NCBI GenBank assembly: GCA_017635515.1
Contig: JAGBLH010000223.1
Span: forward strand, 1-34,166
Source: Selenomonas sp.
Lineage (GTDB): Bacteria > Bacillota > Negativicutes > Selenomonadales > Selenomonadaceae
Direction: 5' to 3'
Length of the DNA: 34,166 bases
The notes below the pieces were generated by a model. The model searched no databases. It worked only from the letters and a program-made list of their open reading frames with translations, and was not told the DNA's origin. Shown here piece by piece: positions 15,364 through 22,118 of the stretch; the stretch's first letter is position 1, and every line of letters begins with the position of its first letter. Position numbers and translations under genes: made by a program.

Positions 15364-15969
15364 TCAGTTTACTGGCTGTTTTTGCTCTTGGCTCTTGGCC
15401 GGATAGATGCGCTCGTGGAGGCGGCTGGCGAGAAGGGCATCGTCCATGGCCTCACGGACGAGGTAGGCGGCACTGGCGCGGGTGGAGGTTTCACCGTCGT
15501 AGAAACGGGAGGCTCCTTTTTTCACCACTTCGTCCGTGCGGGCATCGTAAACGTAGAGCATGACGGAGGCATAGCTGTGGTAGATGGTGCCCCTGCGCCA
15601 GCTCATGCGCTGCCACTCCTGATAGCCGTCCAGGATGGGGAGCACCACCATATCGGCCTGCAGGCGGGCGGCCAGGGGGCGGAGCAGTTCCTTGTCCTTG
15701 GCCTTGGGGCCCTTTTCCCGCCGCACCTCGCTCATGGCCGCAGCCAGTTCATTCCCCGGCAGATATTCCACCATCTGCAGGTAGCCGTTCAGGGGCACAT
15801 GGGTAGCCCTGGAAACCCGCGCATTCAAATCCATGAGCACCTCACGAGGGCACCAGGTGCGGTCAATGACGGGATACTGCGCCAGCCGCAGGGGAGCGGC
15901 TTCGGTGCAGGAGGCCAGGCCTAGCAGCAAGACTGCCAGCAAAGGAATTATAATGTGAACTCTACGCAA
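15364..15969 (-). CDS. Lipoprotein of unknown function
   Basis: 201 residues. TTG 15969 is chosen because AGGTG lies 6 nt upstream and the product then starts RRVHIIIPLLAVLLLGLASC, a complete lipoprotein signal with lipid-attached Cys21. The longer frame would overlap the upstream gene. The mature part has alternating hydrophobic stretches (LQADMVVLPILDGYQEW, SVMLYVYDARTDEVV) like periplasmic beta/alpha domains. No family can be named with confidence. It begins 22 nt after the YitT-like gene, so the two form an operon. Confidence 0.75.
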   Translation of the reverse strand: MRRVHIIIPLLAVLLLGLASCTEAAPLRLAQYPVIDRTWCPREVLMDLNARVSRATHVPLNGYLQMVEYLPGNELAAAMSEVRREKGPKAKDKELLRPLAARLQADMVVLPILDGYQEWQRMSWRRGTIYHSYASVMLYVYDARTDEVVKKGASRFYDGETSTRASAAYLVREAMDDALLASRLHERIYPAKSQEQKQPVN

Positions 15970-15991
15970 AATAATCACCTCGCTAAAGGAA

Positions 15992-16870
15992 TCAATGGAT
16001 AGCCTTCTTCTTGAACCTGCCGCCGATAATGTCATGTACGGCGTTAATCGTGACAAAGGCATTCTCGTCCTTCTCCAGGACGATTTCCTTGAGCTTATCA
16101 ACTTCCAGCCGTGTCACCACGCAGTAGAGCACTTCCTTGCTCTCCCCCGTGTACCCGCCTGCCCCGTGGAGCAGGGTCACGCCACGGCCCAATCTGTCGT
16201 TGAGGGCTGAGGTGATATCCGCGTGGCTGTTGGTGACTATCATCACGGCGTAGGACTCGTCCAGGCCCTTGATGACCACATCGATCATCTTGGAGATGAC
16301 GAAGTAGGCCACCAGTGAGTACATGGCCTTGTCCCAGCCATAGAGCAGGCCTGCGCTGGAGAGGATGAAGAGGTTGATGAACATGACCACTTCGCCCACG
16401 GAGAAGACGGATTTCTTGTCCATGATGATGGCCACGATCTCAGTGCCGTCCAAGGAACCGCCTGCCCTGATGATGAGGCCCACGCCCACGCCGTCGATGA
16501 TGCCGCCGAAGATGGCAGCCAGGAAGGGGTCAGTGGTGACGGCGGGGATTTCTTCCATGACCTCTGACCAGCCCGCCAGGAAGCAGATGGCTACCATGGT
16601 GGCGATGGCGAAGCTGCGGCCTATCTGCTTGTAGCCCAGATAGAGGAAGGGCAGGTTGAAGAGAATCAGGAACATGCCGATGCTGAAGCCTGAGAGGGTC
16701 TGGGCCATGATGGAGAGGCCCACTACACCGCCGTCAATGACTTCGTTGGGTATGAGGAAGAGTTCCAGTCCTACGGAGGCGATGAGGGCGCCGATGAAGA
16801 TGGTGAGGTACTTTTTGAAGTAGAAGGAGAACTTGCGTTGTTGCTTGATTTGAGGTTTAGGGTTGGTCAT
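15992..16870 (-). CDS. YitT-family membrane protein (DUF161 plus DUF2179)
   Basis: 292 residues from ATG 16870 (MTNPKPQIKQQ), chosen because GGAG lies 9 nt upstream. The ATG 15 nt further upstream has no ribosome binding site. Five to six membrane helices, with family motifs FLIPNEVIDGGVVGLS and IIRAGGSLDGTEIVA, are followed by a soluble C-terminal domain (SKEVLYCVVTRLEVDKLKEI...DENAFVTINAVHDI) typical of DUF2179. Family members are abundant in Firmicutes and of unknown function, possibly transporters. It leads the minus-strand group of lipoprotein, GGDEF and kinase-like genes. Confidence 0.88.
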   Translation of the reverse strand: MTNPKPQIKQQRKFSFYFKKYLTIFIGALIASVGLELFLIPNEVIDGGVVGLSIMAQTLSGFSIGMFLILFNLPFLYLGYKQIGRSFAIATMVAICFLAGWSEVMEEIPAVTTDPFLAAIFGGIIDGVGVGLIIRAGGSLDGTEIVAIIMDKKSVFSVGEVVMFINLFILSSAGLLYGWDKAMYSLVAYFVISKMIDVVIKGLDESYAVMIVTNSHADITSALNDRLGRGVTLLHGAGGYTGESKEVLYCVVTRLEVDKLKEIVLEKDENAFVTINAVHDIIGGRFKKKAIH

Positions 16871-16911
16871 TGGGTCACGCTCCATTCGTTGTTGGGATTC
16901 TTCTATAGGAT

Positions 16912-16917
16912 ATTATA
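16912..16917 (-). promoter_or_regulatory. Probable -10 element of the YitT-like operon
   Basis: On the minus strand a perfect TATAAT lies about 42 nt before the start. No good -35 is visible at the proper spacing. Confidence 0.4.
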
Positions 16918-16940
16918 CATTAAAAAGTTACGTTTATGCT

Positions 16941-17040
16941 TTACTTTTTCTTTGGCGCAAAGAAAAAGTAACAAAAAGAAAACCGGACCTGAATAACTTC
17001 ACGTTATTCAAAGGTCCGCGGGCGCCCATCCTTGGGCGCC
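16941..17040. repeat. Triple-hairpin intergenic element
   Basis: Three consecutive inverted repeats occur in 100 bp: a 14-bp perfect stem (16941-16954 with 16958-16971, loop GCG), a 13-bp stem with a 2-nt bulge (16985-16997 with 17003-17017), and an 8-bp GC stem (17021-17028 with 17033-17040). A run of G-tract sequence follows to about 17105. Such packed, non-coding stems are typical of dispersed intergenic repeats. It could also act as a terminator region between divergent genes, but neither gene is transcribed into it. Confidence 0.6.
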
Positions 17041-17139
17041 AGGGGTGACGGGGGTACGAGGGGGAGTTGTTAGGGCAAGGGGGATTTTTTAGTAGATGGG
17101 GGACTTGTGTCCTGATTCTTTGTAGGCGGGAATGGTTGG

Positions 17140-17209
17140 TTTTGCTTGTATGTAATCGTTTATACCAAAATTTTGCTTGCTTTCTCACGATTTTGATTGA
17201 CTTTGCTCG
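17140..17209 (+). promoter_or_regulatory. Phased direct repeats, probable FruR operator array
   Basis: TTTTGCTTG occurs exactly at 17140 and 17171. The variants TTTTGATTG and CTTTGCTCG start at 17191 and 17201. Start-to-start distances are 31, 20 and 10, close to whole helical turns. The last two overlap the -35 and spacer of the fru promoter, a natural place for repression by the DeoR-type FruR encoded just downstream. Confidence 0.5.
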
Positions 17210-17225
17210 TATTTGGCTATATGAT
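17197..17225 (+). promoter_or_regulatory. fru operon promoter
   Basis: TTGACT (17197-17202), a 17-bp spacer and TATGAT (17220-17225) lie 34 nt before fruR. An inverted repeat ATGATA-N4-TATCAT (17221-17236) covers the -10 and the predicted transcription start, a second possible operator. Confidence 0.75.
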
Positions 17226-17259
17226 ATTAGTATCATAGAGAAGCGAAGGGGGGAGAAGG

Positions 17260-18009
17260 ATGCTCACGGAAGAGCGTTATGCGGCTATTTTGAGGCTCCT
17301 GACGGAGAAGAAGGCCGTTACGGTCACGGAGCTCACTCGTCTTCTGAATACCTCGGAATCCACCGTGAGGCGTGACCTGACCAGCTTGCACAAGAGCGGG
17401 CGGCTTTACAAGGTTTACGGGGGGGCCACTGCTATCGACAACCGCTACTCTTCCTCGGAGGAGGATATGCGCACCAAGAGTTCCCTCTATACGGAGGAAA
17501 AGGTGGGCATTGCCAGGCTGGCGGCTGGGCTGGTGAAGCGGCGGGATTTTGTCTATCTGGATGCAGGCTCCACCACTCTACAGATGATCGACTTCCTGAC
17601 GGAAAAGGGAGCCACCTATGTCACCAACGGCCTGCCCCATGCCTCCAAGCTGGCGGGGCGGGGGTTCAAGGTCTTTATCCTGGGGGGCGCCATGAAGGCC
17701 ACCACGGAGGCGGTGGTGGGCAGCGGTGCCATCAGGAATCTGGAGGCCTACAACTTCACCAAGGGGTTCTTCGGCACCAACGGCATCAGCACTCAGTCCG
17801 GCTTTTCCACTCCCGATGCAGACGAGGGGGAGGTCAAGGGGGAGGCCCTGAAGCGCTGCAAGCACGCCTATGTGCTGGCGGACCGATCCAAGTTCAACAG
17901 GATTGCCCCCATCACCTTCGGCAGCATCTCCAGCGCCACCATCATCACGGGCAAACTGGAGGACAAGAAGTATCGTGATTTTACCAATGTACTGGAAGAT
18001 GAGGCCTGA
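17260..18009 (+). CDS. fruR: DeoR-family transcriptional regulator of the fructose operon
   Basis: 249 residues, usual DeoR-family length. ATG 17260 follows GGGGGGAG. The N-terminal winged helix-turn-helix has the family signature (VTVTELTRLLNTSESTVRRDLTSL, about 20-43). The C-terminal sugar-phosphate sensor domain shows DAGSTTLQM, YVTNGLPHA and LADRSKF. Relatives repress sugar operons and are released by a phosphorylated sugar, here most likely fructose 1-phosphate. It is first in fruR-fruK-fruA, with fruK starting 27 nt later, so it is probably autoregulated. Confidence 0.92.
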   Translation: MLTEERYAAILRLLTEKKAVTVTELTRLLNTSESTVRRDLTSLHKSGRLYKVYGGATAIDNRYSSSEEDMRTKSSLYTEEKVGIARLAAGLVKRRDFVYLDAGSTTLQMIDFLTEKGATYVTNGLPHASKLAGRGFKVFILGGAMKATTEAVVGSGAIRNLEAYNFTKGFFGTNGISTQSGFSTPDADEGEVKGEALKRCKHAYVLADRSKFNRIAPITFGSISSATIITGKLEDKKYRDFTNVLEDEA

Positions 18010-18036
18010 GGCTTCACCTTCAAGGAGGAAGCGTAA

Positions 18037-18948
18037 ATGATTTATACAGTTACTTTCAACCCGGCTCTTGACTACATCGTGCGGTTGGATTCTTTCACCG
18101 CAGGGCAGATCAACCGCGTGAACTACGAGCAGGTGCTGGGGGGCGGCAAGGGCATCAATGTGTCCATCGTCCTTGGCAACATGGGCATCAAGTCTACGGC
18201 TCTGGGCTTCCTGGCTGGCTTCACCGGCGAGGAAATCAAGCGCCAGCTGGAGGGCTTCGGCGTGGCTCACGACTTCGTGCAGCTCCCTGATGGCTTCTCC
18301 CGCATCAATGTGAAGGTCAAGGCCGACAAGGAGACGGAAATCAACGGCCAGGGCCCCAAGATCAGCGAAGAAGCCCAGGCAGAGCTTTTCGCCAAGCTGG
18401 ACAAGCTGGTGGAGGGCGACACCCTGGTGCTGGCTGGCTCCATTCCCAACACCCTGCCCGATGACATCTACGAGCGCATCATGAGCCGTCTGGACGGCAA
18501 GGGCATCCGCGTGGTGGTGGATGCCGAGAAGGGGCTGCTCCTCAAGGTCCTCAAATATCATCCCTTCCTCATCAAGCCCAACAATCACGAGCTGGGGGAT
18601 ATGTTCGGCGTGAAGCTCACCACTGACGAGGAAATCGTCACCTATGCCAAGAAGCTGCAGGAGCAGGGCGCCCGCAATGTGCTGATTTCCATGGCTGGTG
18701 ACGGTGCCATCCTCTTGACGGAAGATGGCCGCCACTTCAAGAGCCCCGCTCCCAAGGGCACCTTGGTGAATTCCGTGGGCGCAGGCGATTCTATGGTGGC
18801 AGGCTTCATCACCGGCTGCCATGAGAAGCCGGAAGACTTAGAGCACGCCTTCTACATGGGCGTAGCCACCGGCTCCGCCTCTGCTTTCAGCGAGAACCTG
18901 GCCACCAGGGAAGAGGCCGAGACCCTGTATAAGAGCATCCGCAGCTGA
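18037..18948 (+). CDS. fruK: 1-phosphofructokinase
   Basis: 303 residues, PfkB/ribokinase fold. It converts fructose 1-phosphate and ATP to fructose 1,6-bisphosphate after PTS import. ATG 18037 has AAGGAGG 8 nt upstream. MIYTVTFNPALDYIV and LGGGKGINVSIVLGNMG (about 34-50) are typical of the FruK/LacC branch. The PfkB signature VGAGDSMVAGF ends the active site with Asp251 as base. Its place between fruR and fruA favours FruK over tagatose-6-phosphate kinase. Confidence 0.95.
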   Translation: MIYTVTFNPALDYIVRLDSFTAGQINRVNYEQVLGGGKGINVSIVLGNMGIKSTALGFLAGFTGEEIKRQLEGFGVAHDFVQLPDGFSRINVKVKADKETEINGQGPKISEEAQAELFAKLDKLVEGDTLVLAGSIPNTLPDDIYERIMSRLDGKGIRVVVDAEKGLLLKVLKYHPFLIKPNNHELGDMFGVKLTTDEEIVTYAKKLQEQGARNVLISMAGDGAILLTEDGRHFKSPAPKGTLVNSVGAGDSMVAGFITGCHEKPEDLEHAFYMGVATGSASAFSENLATREEAETLYKSIRS

Positions 18949-18953
18949 TAAAA

Positions 18954-19089
18954 GCCTTCCCCTTGAGGGGAAGGTGGCAGTCCTGAGGACTGACGGATGA
19001 GGTGCGGCCTAAAAGTATAGGCAGATAGACGAGAGAATGTTCCACCTCATCCACCGCTTCGCGGTCCCCCTTCCCCTCAAGGGGAAGGC
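18954..19089. repeat. 136-bp MITE-like inverted-repeat element inside the fru operon
   Basis: The outer 21 bp (18954-18974 and 19069-19089) are exact inverted copies and are themselves nearly palindromic. The inner ends GGATGAGGTG (18995-19004) and CACCTCATCC (19043-19052) also match exactly. Between outer and inner blocks each arm has its own small hairpin with different sequence (AGTCCTGAGGACT on the left, ACCGCTTCGCGGT on the right). Structure is therefore conserved while sequence is not. A 38-bp core has no coding potential. It lies between fruK (stop 18948) and fruA (start 19153). Confidence 0.8.
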
Positions 19090-19152
19090 TGAAATTGAGT
19101 ATCCTCCTTCTATGTTCTCATTATATATTTTTTTACAAAAAGGAGAGATATC

Positions 19153-21042
19153 ATGCGTATCACTGACCTGCTCAAGAGCGAGTCTATCCTCCTCGGAGCA
19201 CAGCCGGCTGATAAGAATGCAGCCATCGACCAGCTCACCGACCTGATGGAAAAGGGCGGCAACCTCACGGACAAGGCGCAGTACAAGAAGGACGTCCTGG
19301 CCCGCGAAGCCTCCGGCACCACCGGCTTGGGTGACGGCATCGCCACTCCCCATGCCAAGAGCGCAGGCGTGAAGGCCGCAGGCCTTTCTGCCATGACCGT
19401 GCCCGCAGGCATGGATTTCGAGTCCATGGACGGCAAGCCTTCCCGCCTGTTCTTCCAGATTGCGGCTCCTGACTCTGCCAATGACGAGCACATGGCTATC
19501 CTGTCCAAGCTGGCTACCATGATCATGGATGCTGACTTCAAGGAAGCCCTCATTGCCGCCAAGTCCAAGGACGAGTTCCTGAAGCTCATCGACGACAAGG
19601 AAGACGGCAAGTTCGTGGCTGCCGGAGCTGAGCCTGTGGCAACAGCTCCCAAGGCTGACCACATCCAGGTGCTGGCTGTCACCGCCTGCCCCACCGGCAT
19701 TGCCCATACCTTCATGGCTGCCGAGTCCCTGGAGCAGCACGCCAAGAAGCGCGGCATCACCATCAAAGTAGAGACCAACGGCTCCGGCGGTGCCAAGAAT
19801 GTCCTCACTGCTGAGGAAATCGCCGCTGCTGATGCCATCATCGTGGCAGCTGACAAGAACGTGGCTATGGCCCGCTTCGATGGCAAGCGCACCGTCATCA
19901 CCAAGGTGTCAGACGGCATCAACAAGGCTGACGAACTGCTGGACAAGGCCATGAGCGGCACGGCTCCCGTGTACCATGCCACCGGCAGCGACGAGGCTGA
20001 AGGTGCAGCTGATACCGCAGGCGAGTCCCTGGGCCGTCAGGCTTACAAGCACCTGATGAACGGCGTCAGCCATATGCTCCCCTTCGTGGTGGGCGGCGGC
20101 GTGCTCATCGCCCTGGCTTTCCTCTTTGATGCTCCCGAGCCTGCCGCTTCCTTCGGCAGCAACACTCCCTTCGCCAAGTTCTTCATGAGCGTCGGCGGCG
20201 CAGCCTTCGGCTTCATGCTGCCTGTCCTGGCCGGTTTCATCGCCATGTCCATCGCTGACCGTCCGGGCCTGGCTGTGGGCTTCGTGGGCGGCACTCTGGC
20301 TGGCACCACCGGCTCCGGCTTCCTGGGCGCTCTGCTGGCCGGTTTCCTGGGTGGCTGGATCGTGAACCTCCTCAAGAAGGCTTTCTCCGGCATTCCTGCC
20401 AGCCTGGACGGCGTCAAGCCCGTGCTGCTCTATCCCTTCTTCGGCATCCTCCTCATGGGCTTCATCTCCATGTACATCATTGCGCCTCCTGTCAGCGCTA
20501 TCAACACCTGGCTGACTGAGACCCTGGCCAACATGGATCCCTCTGCCCGTATCCTCATGGGCATTGTCGTATCAGGCATGATGGCTATCGACATGGGCGG
20601 CCCCATCAACAAGGCTGCTTACGTCACCGGCACCGGCCTTTTGGCTTCCGGCGAGTATCATGTGATGGCTGCCGTCATGGCAGGCGGCATGGTGCCTCCT
20701 CTGGCCATCGCACTTTGCACCACCTTCTTCAAGAACCGCTTCACCGAAAGCGAGCAGAAGGCCGGTGTCGTGAACTATGTCATGGGCATGTCCTTCATCA
20801 CTGAGGGCGCTATCCCCTTCGCTGCAGGCGACCCCATCCGCGTGATTCCCTCCTGCGTCATCGGCTCTGCTGTGGCAGGTGCCCTGACCATGGCCTTCGA
20901 CTGCACCCTCCGTGCTCCCCACGGCGGCATCTTCGTAGTCCCCACCATCGGCAACCCGGTGATGTACCTCGTCGCCATCCTCATTGGCGCCGTAGTCGGC
21001 TGCGCAGTGCTTTCTGTGCTGAAGAAGCCCCTGAGCAAGTAA
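19153..21042 (+). CDS. fruA: PTS fructose-specific EIIABC component
   Basis: 629 residues, a full fused EIIA-EIIB-EIIC permease that imports fructose as fructose 1-phosphate. ATG 19153 follows AAAAAGGAGAG. EIIA covers about 1-150 with phospho-accepting His67 (GDGIATPHAKSAGV). EIIB covers about 170-270 with phosphocysteine Cys179 (VTACPTGIAHTFMAAE). EIIC, about 290-629, is membrane embedded (HMLPFVVGGGVLIALAFLFD; MSFITEGAIPFAAGDPIRVIP). All key residues are present. It is last in fruRKA. The long gap upstream holds the 18954 repeat, which would be transcribed as a hairpin between fruK and fruA. Confidence 0.97.
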   Translation: MRITDLLKSESILLGAQPADKNAAIDQLTDLMEKGGNLTDKAQYKKDVLAREASGTTGLGDGIATPHAKSAGVKAAGLSAMTVPAGMDFESMDGKPSRLFFQIAAPDSANDEHMAILSKLATMIMDADFKEALIAAKSKDEFLKLIDDKEDGKFVAAGAEPVATAPKADHIQVLAVTACPTGIAHTFMAAESLEQHAKKRGITIKVETNGSGGAKNVLTAEEIAAADAIIVAADKNVAMARFDGKRTVITKVSDGINKADELLDKAMSGTAPVYHATGSDEAEGAADTAGESLGRQAYKHLMNGVSHMLPFVVGGGVLIALAFLFDAPEPAASFGSNTPFAKFFMSVGGAAFGFMLPVLAGFIAMSIADRPGLAVGFVGGTLAGTTGSGFLGALLAGFLGGWIVNLLKKAFSGIPASLDGVKPVLLYPFFGILLMGFISMYIIAPPVSAINTWLTETLANMDPSARILMGIVVSGMMAIDMGGPINKAAYVTGTGLLASGEYHVMAAVMAGGMVPPLAIALCTTFFKNRFTESEQKAGVVNYVMGMSFITEGAIPFAAGDPIRVIPSCVIGSAVAGALTMAFDCTLRAPHGGIFVVPTIGNPVMYLVAILIGAVVGCAVLSVLKKPLSK

Positions 21043-21060
21043 TTCTCTAAAAATAAAACC

Positions 21061-21100
21061 AGGCCGCTGGGCAGGATTGTCTCCTGCCCGGCGGCCTTTT
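21061..21100 (+). terminator. fru operon terminator
   Basis: A 16-bp GC-rich stem (21061-21076 with 21082-21097, one T-G pair) with a 5-nt loop ends in TTTT, 18 nt after fruA. Confidence 0.88.
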
Positions 21101-21180
21101 GCATTGGAAAGAGGGTTTCTTTCTGCTGATGGCGAAGTTACTACAAGTAAAATTGTCTGATAAAGGGAAGGGGAATGCAT

Positions 21181-21981
21181 ATGTCGTTGGTAAGCAAAGT
21201 GATCAAGGACCGCATCTGCTATGTGAAGATGGAAAACAGCCAGCACTTCAACTGTCTCAGCGACCAGATGTGCCAGGAACTGATGGAGGATCTTTCTTTC
21301 GCCTATGAGCAGGAGTGCGTGGGCATCGTGCTGGAGGCAGAGGTCAGGAAAGGCGTCTGGAGCGCGGGCCATGACATACATGAACTGCCCCTGGACGGCA
21401 GCGACCCCCTGTCCTTCGAGGTGCCCATGGAGCAGCTATTGCGGGCGGTGCAGGATGTGCCCATCCCCGTGATTGCCTGCGTGGATGGCACGGTCTGGGG
21501 CGGGGCTTGCGACCTCTGCCTGTCCTGCGATATGATAGTCAGTTCCAAGGATGCCACCTTTGCCATCACCCCTGCCAAGCTGGGTATTCCTTACAATGCC
21601 TCCGGTCTCTTGCACTTCATCAACCAGCTGGGCATGAACAAGGCCAGGGAAATGTTTTTCCTGGGCATGCCCATCGAGGCAGAGGATGCCCTGAACGTGG
21701 GCCTCATCAACCGGGTGGCCGACAAGGAGGAGCTGGAAGCAGTGCTGGAAGAACACTTCCTCCAGCCCCTGCGCCGCAACAGCGTGCTCTCCATCAGCGC
21801 CATCAAGCGCCAGTTCCGCATCCTGAGCCGCGCCTCCACAGTCATCAGCGCAGAGAGCTTCGAGCGCATCAACGATTATCGGCACAAGGTCTACGGCGGC
21901 GAGGATTACAAAGAGGGCATCAGGTCCTTCCTGGAAAAACGCCCGCCCCAGTACAAGGGCAAGGCCTCGGATCTGGATTGA
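21181..21981 (+). CDS. scpB: Methylmalonyl-CoA decarboxylase (crotonase family)
   Basis: 266 residues. ATG 21181 is preferred over ATG 21175, because AGGGG is 7 nt from the former and 1 nt from the latter. It closely resembles E. coli ScpB (YgfG): WSAGHDIHELPLDGSDPLS (60-78), DGTVWGGACDLCLSCD (oxyanion-hole helix) and KLGIPYNASG with Tyr138. The family decarboxylates (R)-methylmalonyl-CoA to propionyl-CoA, which fits a propionate-forming anaerobe. The partner genes (methylmalonyl-CoA mutase, CoA transferase) are not in the window. Confidence 0.87.
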   Translation: MSLVSKVIKDRICYVKMENSQHFNCLSDQMCQELMEDLSFAYEQECVGIVLEAEVRKGVWSAGHDIHELPLDGSDPLSFEVPMEQLLRAVQDVPIPVIACVDGTVWGGACDLCLSCDMIVSSKDATFAITPAKLGIPYNASGLLHFINQLGMNKAREMFFLGMPIEAEDALNVGLINRVADKEELEAVLEEHFLQPLRRNSVLSISAIKRQFRILSRASTVISAESFERINDYRHKVYGGEDYKEGIRSFLEKRPPQYKGKASDLD

Positions 21982-22004
21982 GGAAATTGTACTGAAACCA
22001 ATGC

Positions 22005-22042
22005 AAGGGGAAGTCCATGTCATGAGTGCAGGGACTTCCCTT
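22005..22042 (+). terminator. Weak hairpin after scpB
   Basis: A 9-bp stem (22008-22016 with 22032-22040) with a 15-nt loop is followed by TTT. The T tail is poor and overlaps the next promoter, so confidence is modest. Confidence 0.4.
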
Positions 22043-22068
22043 TACTTGTCTTATCTATATGCTATACT
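22041..22068 (+). promoter_or_regulatory. Putative promoter of the AAA-ATPase gene
   Basis: TTTACT (22041-22046), a 16-bp spacer and TATACT (22063-22068) preceded by TGC (extended -10) lie 51 nt before the start codon. Confidence 0.5.
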
Positions 22069-22118
22069 GAAAGCAAAGGATAGCGAGCGCGGGACAGAGG
22101 CGCAGGGAGGAGAGCGGC

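Noticed and set aside
17578-18822. Minus-strand open frame of 414 codons across fruR and fruK
   Set aside because: It is the shadow of two well-supported plus-strand genes, and its protein resembles no family.
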